Shown piece by piece: positions 17,701-26,771 of a stretch of DNA of 64,000 nt. A program made the position numbers and the translations under genes. The stretch is from Paenibacillus sp. HB172176 (GTDB taxonomy: Bacteria; Bacillota; Bacilli; Paenibacillales; Paenibacillaceae). The stretch is taken from the NCBI RefSeq assembly GCF_011947265.1, contig NZ_JAATHD010000011.1:62001-126000 (forward strand), written 5' to 3'. Position 1 is the stretch's first letter. Each line of letters opens with the position of its first letter. The notes under the pieces are model-generated. The model did no database searches and was not told the DNA's origin. It saw only the letters and a program-made list of their open reading frames with translations.

Positions 17701-19686
17701 ATGCATTTATTATCCGTGGAGCATATTACGAAGAGCTATGGCGAGAAGCTGTTGTTCGAAGACGTTACCTTCGGCGTCGAGGACGGCGATCATATCGGCA
17801 TTATAGGCGTGAATGGAACGGGAAAGTCGACGCTTCTGAAGGTGATAGCCGGGCTTGAGCAGCCGGATTCGGGCCAGATTTCGATTGGCAGCCGGGTCGT
17901 CGTCCGCATGCTCGCGCAGGACCCTGTGTTCGACAAGAATGAAACGGTGCTGGAGCATGTATTAGGCGGCGAATCGCCCGAGCTGCGGGCGGTGCAAGCC
18001 TATGCGGCTGCAATGGAGGCGCTTGAGCTGAACCCGGGCAACGAGAAGGCTCAAGCCGACTTGATGAAAGCGAATCAGGGAATGGATGAGCGGAATGCCT
18101 GGAGTCTGGAGAGCGAAGCCAAAACGGCGCTGTCGAAGCTTGGCATTCAGCAATACGACGCTAAGGTCGGGACCTTGTCCGGCGGTCAGCGCAAGCGGGT
18201 AGCCATGGCGGCGGCCTTGCTGCTGCCATCCGATGTGTTGATTCTGGACGAGCCTACGAACCATATCGACAACGAGTCGGTAGCCTGGCTTGAAGGCATG
18301 CTGCAGAAGAGGCGCGGCGCGCTGCTGATGATTACGCATGACCGTTATTTCCTGGATCGCGTCAGCAACCGCATGATTGAGCTGGATCGCGGGAACGTGC
18401 ATTTCTATCAAGCGAACTATAGCCGTTTCCTGGAGCTGAAGCTGGAGCGGGAGGAGCGGGAGGCTGCGGCAGAGGATAAGCGCCAGAATTTGCTGCGCAA
18501 TGAGCTGGCTTGGATGCGGCGCGGGGCGAAGGCGAGGACGACGAAGCAGAAGGCCCGTATCGATCGATTCGAGGCTTTGAAATCCGCAGGTCCCAAGGAA
18601 GGGACGGGCAAGCTGGAGCTGTCCGTTGCCTCCTCCAGACTCGGCAAGAAGATTCTGGGGGCGGAAGGCGTGACGAAAGGTTATGGCAACCGGACCTTGA
18701 TCAGCGATTTCGACTATATCGCCGTTCCTGAGGATCGAGTCGGCATCGTGGGCCGGAATGGCAGCGGAAAGTCCACCCTATTAAAAATGCTGGGAGGACG
18801 CCTGGAGCCGGACTCCGGCAAAGTAGAGCTGGGCCTGACCGTCAAAATCGGATGGTTCTCGCAAGAACGCGAGGAGATGGACCCGAATTTGCGAGTAATT
18901 GAATATATCCGCGAAGGCGCCGAGCAAGTGAAAACAGCGGACGGCTCGATGATTTCCGCGAGTCAGATGCTGGAGCGATTCCTGTTCACATCTACGATGC
19001 AATGGACGCCGATCGGCAAGCTGTCCGGAGGAGAGAAACGACGGCTTCAGTTGCTGCGTATGCTCATGAATGCTCCGAATGTCCTTATGCTGGACGAGCC
19101 TACCAATGATTTGGATATCGCGACCTTAACCGTGCTGGAGGATTATTTAGACGATTTCCCGGGAGTTGTGTTCGTTGTCTCCCATGATCGTTATTTCCTG
19201 GATCGCACGGTCGACAAAATCATCGCTTTCGAGGAATCGGGAATTCTGCAGCATACGGGCAATTATACGGATTATCAGGAATATAGGAGCAAATATATGC
19301 AAGGCGATTCGAGTGAGGCGAAGAAGTCTGATACAGCCTCAGCAGGCAAGTCTGGCGGAGCCTCCAACGCAGTCAGCGCAACGAATTCGAATGCAGCCGC
19401 AAACACAAACGGAGGCGGCGCGAATCAGCAAGCCAAGCCGAAACCGCTGAAGATGTCCTACAAGGATCAGCGGGATTTCGAGCAGATTGACGATTGGATC
19501 GCAGATGCCGAATCCCAGCTGGAGAAGGTGCAGCAGCTCATGGTTGATTTCAGCAGCGATTCCGTGAAGCTTCAGGAGCTTGCCGCAGAGCAGCAGCAGT
19601 TGGAGGAGAAGGTGGAGCAGCTCATGGACAGATGGACGGAATTGAACGAGCTGGCCGAGCAGATCGAGGCGCAGAAGAGATTATAA
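17701..19686 (+). CDS. ABC-F family ribosome-associated ATPase
   Basis: A 661-residue soluble protein with two ABC domains: Walker A GVNGTGKSTLL and signature LSGGQRKRV in the first, GRNGSGKSTLL and LSGGEKRRLQ in the second. The P-site tRNA-interaction linker between them is Arg/Lys-rich (LAWMRRGAKARTTKQKAR). It has no membrane segments. A low-complexity Ala/Ser/Asn/Gly linker (about 540-575) leads to a C-terminal coiled coil (about 590-660), the layout of Uup/YfmR-type ABC-F factors, which help stalled ribosomes or act in translation. An antibiotic-resistance role is less likely given the housekeeping-type C-terminus. ATG at 17701 follows GAGGT. Confidence 0.93.
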   Translation: MHLLSVEHITKSYGEKLLFEDVTFGVEDGDHIGIIGVNGTGKSTLLKVIAGLEQPDSGQISIGSRVVVRMLAQDPVFDKNETVLEHVLGGESPELRAVQAYAAAMEALELNPGNEKAQADLMKANQGMDERNAWSLESEAKTALSKLGIQQYDAKVGTLSGGQRKRVAMAAALLLPSDVLILDEPTNHIDNESVAWLEGMLQKRRGALLMITHDRYFLDRVSNRMIELDRGNVHFYQANYSRFLELKLEREEREAAAEDKRQNLLRNELAWMRRGAKARTTKQKARIDRFEALKSAGPKEGTGKLELSVASSRLGKKILGAEGVTKGYGNRTLISDFDYIAVPEDRVGIVGRNGSGKSTLLKMLGGRLEPDSGKVELGLTVKIGWFSQEREEMDPNLRVIEYIREGAEQVKTADGSMISASQMLERFLFTSTMQWTPIGKLSGGEKRRLQLLRMLMNAPNVLMLDEPTNDLDIATLTVLEDYLDDFPGVVFVVSHDRYFLDRTVDKIIAFEESGILQHTGNYTDYQEYRSKYMQGDSSEAKKSDTASAGKSGGASNAVSATNSNAAANTNGGGANQQAKPKPLKMSYKDQRDFEQIDDWIADAESQLEKVQQLMVDFSSDSVKLQELAAEQQQLEEKVEQLMDRWTELNELAEQIEAQKRL

Positions 19687-19789
19687 CAGAGAGAAAATGA
19701 AGTTTTTATAGGATGAAGAACTGTGAAATGTGAACGTTAAAAAGTGAACAATGTAAGATGAACAATGAAGGCGAGGCGAGGATCCAAGC

Positions 19790-20491
19790 ATGAACGACAA
19801 TAACAACATGAGCAATACCATCAGCAGTAGTGGAGGCAATCGCTCAGAATTGCCAGGTTCCATCCGAAATATCTATTGCATCGGGCGCAATTACCGGCTG
19901 CATGCGCTGGAGCTTGGCAACGAGGTTCCGACCTCGCCGATGGTATTCACAAAGCCGACTCATGCTGTTCAGGCGATGAACGGCAACGTCATTACGCTTC
20001 CCGGGGATGTCGGAGAGGTTCATTTCGAACTGGAAATCGTGCTGAGAATCGGTGAGGGCTACTCGCCGGGATGCGCTGTCGATGAAGCCATTGATGCGAT
20101 GACGCTGGGGCTCGACCTGACCTTGCGCGATGTGCAGTCGAAGCTGAAGGCGAAGGGACATCCGTGGCTGGCGGCCAAAGGCTTCAAAAATTCCGCGCCG
20201 ATCGGTAAGTGGATCGCGTTCCCCGGAATGAAGCCATTAAACGAGGTCGAATTCACACTGCATCGCAATGAGGAGCTGGCCCAGAAGGGCTGCGCGAAGG
20301 ACATGATATTCACGATCGAAGAGCAGATCCGTTTCATTGAAGCTAATTATGGTCTCGGACCCGGAGATCTGATCTTCACGGGCACCCCGGCAGGCGTGGC
20401 TGCTCTTAACGACGGCGATCATATGACTGCGGCTTGGGGCGGGGAAGTATTGGGGAACTGCGTAATCAAGTTGACAGAAAAGATAGGATGA
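19790..20491 (+). CDS. Fumarylacetoacetate hydrolase (FAH) family protein
   Basis: A 233-residue FAH-fold enzyme. Diagnostic segments are IYCIGRNYRLHALELGN near the N-terminus, the metal-binding EVHFELEIVLRIG, and GDLIFTGTPAGV toward the end. Family members hydrolyse or decarboxylate acylpyruvates and oxaloacetate, or isomerise catechol breakdown products, so the substrate is not predictable from sequence alone. The first ~20 residues are Asn/Ser-rich and precede the conserved fold; a second ATG at 19808 is possible. It is followed by a 13-bp perfect hairpin facing the minus-strand ABC genes. Confidence 0.88.
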   Translation: MNDNNNMSNTISSSGGNRSELPGSIRNIYCIGRNYRLHALELGNEVPTSPMVFTKPTHAVQAMNGNVITLPGDVGEVHFELEIVLRIGEGYSPGCAVDEAIDAMTLGLDLTLRDVQSKLKAKGHPWLAAKGFKNSAPIGKWIAFPGMKPLNEVEFTLHRNEELAQKGCAKDMIFTIEEQIRFIEANYGLGPGDLIFTGTPAGVAALNDGDHMTAAWGGEVLGNCVIKLTEKIG

Positions 20492-20501
20492 AGCTCGCTC
20501 A

Positions 20502-20541
20502 CTGTCAAGAAGCCATTCATTATTGAGCGGCTTCTTGACAG
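20502..20541. terminator. Bidirectional hairpin between convergent genes
   Basis: CTGTCAAGAAGCC (20502-20514) and GGCTTCTTGACAG (20529-20541) are perfectly complementary. It is placed between the FAH-family gene and the convergent AT-rich ABC operon. U tracts are poor on both strands. Confidence 0.6.
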
Positions 20542-20597
20542 ATTTACTCGATTTGCTGTCTGAAATGGAATTTCTCCAGTGTTATGCTTCATGCTGA

Positions 20598-21284
20598 TCA
20601 CTTCATCCGGCTGTAGTTAGGTGACATGACTAACCCATCTCGTATAATCAGACCATAATCGGCATTTTGAGCAACTTCCTTATCATGAGTAGCGATAATA
20701 AGCGTGCATTTGCTTTTGATATTAATATCTTTCAACAAAGAAATAATGGTTTGAGTGTTTTCTTCATCCAAGTTGCCTGTAGGCTCATCTGCCAATAATA
20801 TTTTTGGTGATTTAACGATGGCCCTTGCGATTGCTACTCGTTGTTGTTGGCCTCCTGACAACTCATTTGGTTTTTTATTACAATGATCTTTAAGTCCTAC
20901 GGCTGTTAAACATTCTAATGCTCTCTCTTTTCGAACGGAGGATTTCCAGTTGCTGTATCCAAGCGGCATTTCTACGTTTTCAAGTGCAGTCAAATCCGCG
21001 ATCAAGTGAAATTTTTGAAATATATATCCGAATAGTTCAGTTCTCAATTGCTTGATTTGAGATCGGTTAAGGCTGCCAATGGAAATATCATTTAGCACAT
21101 ATTCTCCTTTATCGTAGGAGTCAAGCAATCCGATCAAGTTTAATAATGTTGTTTTTCCCGATCCGGAGGTCCCCATAAGCGTAACAAAATCCCCTGTTTG
21201 TATGTTCAGTTTTACCTCTTTTAACACATGCTCATTTACACCGTTCCATTGGAATTTTTTCGAGATATTGGAGAGATGAATCAT
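20598..21284 (-). CDS. ABC transporter ATP-binding protein of an AT-rich exporter operon
   Basis: A 228-residue ATPase of the LolD/MacB class. Walker A is GTSGSGKTTLL, the signature is [14 protein letters not shown], Walker B is ILLADEPTGNLD and the H-loop is IATHDKEVA. It is the third gene of a minus-strand operon; two permease genes precede it with 2-3 nt gaps, so the three form one exporter. Base composition is far lower in G+C than the flanking genes, which points to acquisition. Such exporters commonly move antimicrobial peptides or confer resistance to them; no peptide or two-component gene is adjacent. Confidence 0.92.
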   Translation of the reverse strand: MIHLSNISKKFQWNGVNEHVLKEVKLNIQTGDFVTLMGTSGSGKTTLLNLIGLLDSYDKGEYVLNDISIGSLNRSQIKQLRTELFGYIFQKFHLIADLTALENVEMPLGYSNWKSSVRKERALECLTAVGLKDHCNKKPNELSGGQQQRVAIARAIVKSPKILLADEPTGNLDEENTQTIISLLKDINIKSKCTLIIATHDKEVAQNADYGLIIRDGLVMSPNYSRMK

Positions 21285-21286
21285 TT

Positions 21287-22522
21287 CTAAACCTCCGATA
21301 ATGTATGACGTAAATTTGTTGTTATTAATCGCAATATAACTGGAAGAGTCGAGATAAGGGCAAAACCAAGTACAATTACGCCGCTTACAACATCAGTCTG
21401 CCAATGCACTTGGTAAGGTAAACTCATGGTAGGTTTAATATATCCCCCGATAACATGAGTGCAAAGTACAGATACAAACAAGGCGGGGATGACTTTAAAT
21501 AGTGTTTCCACGAATATCTCGATGCACAACTGATATAATTTGGATCCGCAGATAAAACAGGCTGCAAACTCTTGCATGCGTGAGTGGAAGTACTGAATTT
21601 GAAGACCGATATAACCTAAAATTAATAGGAGCAGCGACAGCAAAGAAATATAGATGAACCCATGAGAGGTCAAACGAGCCATTTCGGTTACGTGCATAAT
21701 GTCATCCAGTTCGGAACGTATAGAATAGTGAAAGTCAGCATTTGCTTCTTCATTAAGATAAACAGACAGACGTTGAAGTCCTTGCATGAAATTACCATTT
21801 CCAACCTCTTTAACACTGATAAATGAGAGATCTACCGCCTCGTAGCGATAAAATACTGAAAAGTAATCCATCGGGATAAGGATGACATTTTTCATATCAA
21901 CGCTTTTTTGTAAATTTTCGTTATGTTCGATAAGCAGGGTATCCGAACCCGCATCAAAAACAGTGGAGTGTTCTAATAAGGCATTTCCACTAAAGGCAGA
22001 CTTCTGGGATTCATTCTGTTTGTTTTCTACAAAGTAGGCTCCGCTTTTTAGTTTTTCTGAAAGCCATGAAGAGAGATATATTGCTGTTTTGTCGGCATTA
22101 ATCTTATCTTTCATTTGCAGATTGGGAAAAAAATCAAAGTAATTTGGGGATACATACATACAATAAACCGATTCTAAACCTTTATTGTATACGAGCGTCC
22201 TTGGAGCGATCAAATACCAAGTGACCTCTGCGTCGCTTTTTGCGTGTTCGCGGACTCTCTCATAAATAAGAGGTGTGAATGGCATAGATGTAGAGATGAT
22301 CGTATCATTGACAATAGAGACTTGATTTCTGACGGGTACAACTTTATAGGTATTCTTTGATAGCTTATGTTCCAACCCTTCATACATGGATTGAAGGGAA
22401 AGAGTCGAATTAAGAAAACAGGATAATACAATCAGTGATAAGGAGAGTTGAATGATAACGATAAGCGATAACCTCCATCTTATCGCGAAACGTCTCCAAG
22501 CGCGGACACATAGGTAACGCAT
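21287..22522 (-). CDS. ABC exporter permease (MacB/FtsX-like), second gene of AT-rich operon
   Basis: A 411-residue membrane protein: one helix at about residues 18-40, a long extracytoplasmic part (about 45-285) and three C-terminal helices (about 290-310, 335-360, 375-395). This is the FtsX-type four-helix design with a periplasmic-core-like domain. I find no motif that names the substrate. GGAGGG lies upstream of the ATG on the minus strand. The gene is flanked with almost no gap by another permease and the ATPase, so the exporter is probably a heterodimer of the two permeases. Confidence 0.8.
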   Translation of the reverse strand: MRYLCVRAWRRFAIRWRLSLIVIIQLSLSLIVLSCFLNSTLSLQSMYEGLEHKLSKNTYKVVPVRNQVSIVNDTIISTSMPFTPLIYERVREHAKSDAEVTWYLIAPRTLVYNKGLESVYCMYVSPNYFDFFPNLQMKDKINADKTAIYLSSWLSEKLKSGAYFVENKQNESQKSAFSGNALLEHSTVFDAGSDTLLIEHNENLQKSVDMKNVILIPMDYFSVFYRYEAVDLSFISVKEVGNGNFMQGLQRLSVYLNEEANADFHYSIRSELDDIMHVTEMARLTSHGFIYISLLSLLLLILGYIGLQIQYFHSRMQEFAACFICGSKLYQLCIEIFVETLFKVIPALFVSVLCTHVIGGYIKPTMSLPYQVHWQTDVVSGVIVLGFALISTLPVILRLITTNLRHTLSEV

Positions 22523-22525
22523 GAT

Positions 22526-23641
22526 TTAGAATCCCTCCATTCGCTGTGAAATAGCTGGTCGCAGCCGGAAAACAGGGTATAGGCTGAGTAAACCTATCAT
22601 CAGATAAATCAAGAAAAGGTAAGACAAATAATAAACACATTCTATAAGCTCTAAATGAGGGTAGATATAAAAATGATTTAGCGCTTTAATAATAGGGAAA
22701 TGAAGAATTGAAAGGAAGAGGCTGCTTGCCATGAAAATGTATACATATTCTAGCATCAGCTTAATGATAATCCACTTCTTCTGCGCGCCTTGTAAAATTT
22801 GAACGGTTATTTGATGAAATTCGTGTAATATTTTAAATTTCAGGTAACTTAATATATTGATTAGGCTATATGCAAATATTACGCAGACCACGACATAGAT
22901 GAAAGTCCTCAGTTGGTTTGAGGACTTCATATTTTTATTTATCTTATCTTTTAATGATGTGATTCTTATTATTTCATGCCCGTAGCGATCACTTATTTGC
23001 GCTACGAGATTCGAATTCTCGGTTTTTATATATAGTTCAAGGGATTCTTTTAATCTTTCTGTTTTCCAGCGCAAATAAGTGGAAAAGGGCAAAATTACGC
23101 TTTTTCCTTTATCTTGATAAATTCCTATAATATCAAAAGCCAGACCATCAATGTATAGCTTAGATTTCGTGTTGTAATCTATTTTTTTTGAATAGGTTTC
23201 GCTAATCAACGCGACGCGTTGTTCCATATCTGTTTCAGCTTTCGTAAATTTACGTCCTTCACTAACATGGATATTCAATAAATCCAATCCTTCTGGATCC
23301 AGCATTAAATAGGAGGGGGTGGAGTATCCTTTATCCGTTAATGTTCCTATGCTGCTGGAGTACACGACTGATTTCTGATGCGGCTCAGATACCATCATTT
23401 TTTGAAGGGCGTCTTTCCCTTCTTGCAGATACCACTCGGAATTGATTTGCAGTGATTGAATATTTTCATAGCCTGGGACAATCGTCTGTATAAACATTTG
23501 ATTCAATACATTAAAAGCAAGAATGCCGCTATACGGGAGAATAAGACTTAATGTAGTAACCAGGCATAGTAGAAGCGTGTGGATCTTTTTTCTTAGTAAG
23601 GATTTCAATGCAAATTGAACAACGAAAAGGAGCCTGTTCAT
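22526..23641 (-). CDS. ABC exporter permease (MacB/FtsX-like), first gene of AT-rich operon
   Basis: A 371-residue membrane protein with an N-terminal helix (about 20-45), an outer domain with a MacB-PCD-like segment (LLNIHVSEGRKFTKAE, then RVALISETYSKK), and three helices after residue 240. It is the first gene of the operon. The coding sequence is strongly AT-rich: 22801-22860 has only 14 G or C in 60 nt by direct count. With the next permease and the ATPase it forms a self-contained exporter cassette. A substrate cannot be inferred. Confidence 0.8.
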   Translation of the reverse strand: MNRLLFVVQFALKSLLRKKIHTLLLCLVTTLSLILPYSGILAFNVLNQMFIQTIVPGYENIQSLQINSEWYLQEGKDALQKMMVSEPHQKSVVYSSSIGTLTDKGYSTPSYLMLDPEGLDLLNIHVSEGRKFTKAETDMEQRVALISETYSKKIDYNTKSKLYIDGLAFDIIGIYQDKGKSVILPFSTYLRWKTERLKESLELYIKTENSNLVAQISDRYGHEIIRITSLKDKINKNMKSSNQLRTFIYVVVCVIFAYSLINILSYLKFKILHEFHQITVQILQGAQKKWIIIKLMLEYVYIFMASSLFLSILHFPIIKALNHFYIYPHLELIECVYYLSYLFLIYLMIGLLSLYPVFRLRPAISQRMEGF

Positions 23642-23798
23642 AAATTAAACATCCTCTGATATAGGGGAGACAGTAAGAATTGTGTTTCCGAATAACTATC
23701 TCCCCTTTAGTTTTAACGATCCAACAGTACCATTAATATCCATGAGTGTAAATGAAAAATGGAAATTTCAAAGAATAAGCTATGGATCAAGAAATGGT

Positions 23799-23844
23799 TT
23801 GCAACGGAGGTGTACACTTGCTATAATAATCGTAATTATTACTA
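23799..23844 (+). promoter_or_regulatory. Sigma-A promoter with Zur box 1
   Basis: TTGCAA (23799-23804), 17 nt, TATAAT (23822-23827). Immediately downstream is TCGTAATTATTACTA (23830-23844), which differs from the Bacillus Zur core TCGTAATNATTACGA at one position. Zinc-loaded Zur bound here should block the promoter. Confidence 0.85.
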
Positions 23845-23908
23845 ATAAAGAGAGAGGACGCGTTCCGAGATTATAATCCTCAAGACATAATCGTTTCATC
23901 ACGAATAA

Positions 23909-23923
23909 TCGTAATAATTACAT
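23909..23923 (+). promoter_or_regulatory. Zur box 2
   Basis: TCGTAATAATTACAT differs from the Zur core at the last two positions. It lies 65 nt downstream of box 1 and just ahead of the GGAGGG ribosome site of the oxidoreductase gene, so it is in the leader. Confidence 0.75.
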
Positions 23924-23941
23924 ATAATTGGAGGGTGAGAC

Positions 23942-25069
23942 TTGGACATTTTTGATTGTTTAATAGTAGGTGGAGGCGCGGCGGGCATCGGAATGGGATG
24001 TGCGTTGCAGGAGCTGGGAGTCGAACGATTCTGCATTCTCGAAAGGGGAGAGATTGGTTCTTCCTTCCTCATGTGGCCGCAGGAAATGCGCATGATTACA
24101 CCATCCTTTACGAGCAATGCTTATGGAATGATCGATCTTAACGCGATTGCCCTGAGAACATCCCCTGCTTATACGCTCGGGACGGAGCATCCTTCGGGTG
24201 AGGAGTATGCGGACTATCTACATGCCGTAGCCGAGTATAAAAAGCTTCCAGTGCGAACTGGTGTGGATGTCACCGCGATCGAGCCGCTGCCGGAAGGCGG
24301 CTTCGAGCTGGACACGTCGCAAGGAAAGATGCGCAGCCGATACGTGATCTGGGCGGCCGGGGAATTTCAGTATCCGCGTCTGGACGGGTTTCCCGGAGCG
24401 GAATACGCACTCCATAACAGCCTGATTCGGGAGTGGCGGGAGGTGGAGGGCGAAGAAATCGTCGTCATTGGCGGCTACGAGAGCGGTGCTGACGCGGCGG
24501 TTCATCTGAGCCGGTTGGGGAAAAAGGTGACGTTGATCGACCGAAGCGGCCGCTGGACGGAGAAGGGCAGCAGCGACCCAAGCGTCGAGCTGTCGCCTTA
24601 CACGAAGGATCGCCTGAAGGAAATGGAAGACGATTCGATTGAGCTGTTGGCCGGTTATGAGGTGCACTGGATTGAACCGGCTGATGACGGGGGATACCTG
24701 GTCTACTGCGAGGACGCTTCCGGTGACAGTCAATTCGTAAAGGCGAGCTATCCGCCCATATTGGCCACAGGCTTCAAAGGCAGTCTGGGAATGATCCAAC
24801 ATTTATTCGAGCAAGACGCCAGCGGCGTGACGCTGCTTACCGAGCATGACGAATCGACGACAACATCAGGGCTATTCGTCAGCGGTCCGAGTGTGACGCA
24901 CGGCGATCTGTTATTTTGCTTCATCTATAAATTCAGGCAACGGTTTGGCGTGGTGGCGGCAGCTCTTGCAGAGCGGCTTGGGCTGAACGCGCAGCCATTG
25001 GAAGAATATCGCAAACAGGGGATGATGCTGACTGATCTGAGCTGCTGCGGGGAGGATTGCACATGCTGA
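23942..25069 (+). CDS. Zur-controlled FAD/NAD(P)-dependent oxidoreductase with Cys-rich tail
   Basis: A 375-residue two-dinucleotide-fold flavoprotein. The FAD Rossmann motif is VGGGAAGIG near residue 10, the NAD(P) motif is VIGGYESGADAAV near residue 177, and ATGFKG lies near the end of the fold. It resembles the YpdA/CzcO-type monomeric reductases that act on low-molecular-weight thiols or Baeyer-Villiger-like substrates, but lacks a CxxC redox pair in the core. The extreme C-terminus is Cys-rich (CCGEDCTC), a likely metal-binding tail. The start is TTG with GGAGGG upstream. Its stop overlaps the FeoB-like gene by 7 nt, so the two are coupled, both downstream of two Zur boxes. Confidence 0.85.
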   Translation: MDIFDCLIVGGGAAGIGMGCALQELGVERFCILERGEIGSSFLMWPQEMRMITPSFTSNAYGMIDLNAIALRTSPAYTLGTEHPSGEEYADYLHAVAEYKKLPVRTGVDVTAIEPLPEGGFELDTSQGKMRSRYVIWAAGEFQYPRLDGFPGAEYALHNSLIREWREVEGEEIVVIGGYESGADAAVHLSRLGKKVTLIDRSGRWTEKGSSDPSVELSPYTKDRLKEMEDDSIELLAGYEVHWIEPADDGGYLVYCEDASGDSQFVKASYPPILATGFKGSLGMIQHLFEQDASGVTLLTEHDESTTTSGLFVSGPSVTHGDLLFCFIYKFRQRFGVVAAALAERLGLNAQPLEEYRKQGMMLTDLSCCGEDCTC

Positions 25070-26712
25070 CCCAAGCGCTGGAAAAACCGCGCACGGCGGT
25101 GTTGATCGGCTTCGAATCCTCCGGCAAATCGGCGCTGTTTCGCGGGCTCACCGGGGAGGAAACGGGGGAGGAAGCTAATTTTCGCGGTTCGACCATTCAG
25201 TCACGAACCGGGCATTTGACCGCTGAACTCGACCTTGCGGATTTGCCCGGCATCAGGGCCAAGGATGACAGCCGAACAACGCAGGAGGCTGTCGGGGCTG
25301 TCACCGATGCGGATATAGTCGTGCTTGTCGTGCGCGCCACACATGCCTCCGTGGAGCTGCCGCTGCTGCTGGAGGCCGCGCGGGTGGGGGGCAAACGGGC
25401 GGTTCTCGTCCTGACATTTGCGGATAAAATGTCTGCAAATCTGACGGAGCTGGCGCGATATTACGGCGGTTGGCTGGGCATTCCCGTCCGTACGGCGGAT
25501 GCGCGCCGGTTGACGGAAGCGGGTAGAACGGAGCTGCTCCTGTCGCTGGCCATCGCAAAGCCGATTCGACCCAAGGCCAAGGAATTGCTGAAACCGAACT
25601 TTCCGAGCGTACAACCGCAATCGACCTGGTTCGAGCATCCCGTGTGGGGGCGGCCCTTGTCGCTCCTGATGACACTCCTGCTATTCGCCGTTCCGGTACT
25701 GCTTGCTTACCTGCTGTCGACATGGCTGCAGCCAATTGTAGACAGCAGCGTGATCGATGAGGTCAAATCGCTGTTTGACGACGCGCCCCTGATTTGGCAG
25801 TCGCTGATCGTTGGGGATTACGGCATCGTCACGCTGGGCTGGTATTCCTTTCTGTGGGCGTTCCCGGTCGTGCTGCTGCTCGGCGTCAGCGTCGCGCTGG
25901 CGGAGGAGAGCGGGATCAAGGATCGAATCACCGACTCGTTGGACGTGTGGATGCGTCGTGTCGGCCTGAGCGGCCGCGATCTGATTCCTGTCTTATCCGG
26001 TTTCGGCTGCAACGTCGTGGCGGTATTCCAAAGCCGGGCATGCAGCGCGTGTACCCGCAAATCATGCGTATCGCTGATCACATTCGGTTCCGCATGCAGC
26101 TATCAGATCGGCGCTTCCTTGTCGGTGTTTGGATCGGCCGGCCATCCGTTGCTGTTTGTCCCGTATATCGCTGCGCTAGGCTTTGTTGGCGCTTTGCATA
26201 CGCGTTTTTGGAACGGAGCATCGGGTCAGCTTGCCGCGCCAGTGTACGAAACCAAAACCTTCCTGCAGAAGCCGGAACTGCGCGCTGTCAGCTGGCGGGT
26301 GCGTACGGTGATCAAGCAATTTCTGCTTCAGGCGATGCCCATCTTTATTATCATTTGTTTGACGGCTGCCGTCCTGCAACTGACTGGCATTCTGGATTGG
26401 ATGTCCCAAGCCGCGGGGCCTGTCCTGCAATGGTTTCACTTGCCTGCAGAGGCGGCAAGCGGCGTTATCTTCTCTATTTTGCGCAAGGACGGATTACTGA
26501 TTTTGAATCAAGGGGAAGGCGGATTGTTGCAGTCGCTGCATGCGGGTCAAGTGTTTGCGCTGGTGTATCTGGCTTCCACATTGACCGCTTGTCTGGTGAC
26601 ATTATGGACGGTAAGAAAGGAGCTCGGCTGGTCATTTGCAGCTTCGCTGGCTGGCAAACAAGCTCTTACGTCTCTCGTATCAACAGGAGTTATCGTGCTT
26701 GTGGCAGCCTAA
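25063..26712 (+). CDS. FeoB-like GTPase/membrane transporter, candidate zinc importer
   Basis: A 549-residue protein with an N-terminal G domain and a membrane domain, as in FeoB. The G1 motif is GFESSGKS (residues 16-23), G3 is DLPG, and the G4 position reads TFADK rather than the usual NxxD. Helices begin near residue 200. The gate region keeps the FeoB hallmark SGFGCNV, but the following segment is Cys-rich ([11 protein letters not shown], then SACSYQIG), unlike iron FeoB. It is shorter than typical FeoB (about 650-770) and has no FeoA partner. ATG at 25063 follows GGGGAG and overlaps the oxidoreductase stop. Because the operon is headed by Zur boxes and carries zur itself, zinc is a more likely substrate than iron; that is inference. 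Confidence 0.85.
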   Translation: MLTQALEKPRTAVLIGFESSGKSALFRGLTGEETGEEANFRGSTIQSRTGHLTAELDLADLPGIRAKDDSRTTQEAVGAVTDADIVVLVVRATHASVELPLLLEAARVGGKRAVLVLTFADKMSANLTELARYYGGWLGIPVRTADARRLTEAGRTELLLSLAIAKPIRPKAKELLKPNFPSVQPQSTWFEHPVWGRPLSLLMTLLLFAVPVLLAYLLSTWLQPIVDSSVIDEVKSLFDDAPLIWQSLIVGDYGIVTLGWYSFLWAFPVVLLLGVSVALAEESGIKDRITDSLDVWMRRVGLSGRDLIPVLSGFGCNVVAVFQSRACSACTRKSCVSLITFGSACSYQIGASLSVFGSAGHPLLFVPYIAALGFVGALHTRFWNGASGQLAAPVYETKTFLQKPELRAVSWRVRTVIKQFLLQAMPIFIIICLTAAVLQLTGILDWMSQAAGPVLQWFHLPAEAASGVIFSILRKDGLLILNQGEGGLLQSLHAGQVFALVYLASTLTACLVTLWTVRKELGWSFAASLAGKQALTSLVSTGVIVLVAA

Positions 26713-26771
26713 GGCGGTCCCGGCTCAAAGGCCAAGTTACATTACTAATAGAAGCAGGAGTTGAAGGAAGC

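Noticed and set aside
23682..23876. A 64-codon frame upstream of the Zur-boxed oxidoreductase
   Set aside because: It runs across the promoter and Zur box 1, so it is unlikely to be translated from that promoter; no ribosome site.
25794..26771. A 728-codon open frame that would extend the COG0523 gene upstream through the FeoB-like gene
   Set aside because: The N-terminal part is Arg-rich and has no family similarity; it is the +1 shadow of the FeoB-like gene. The COG0523 fold begins at the ATG at 26772, with a ribosome site.
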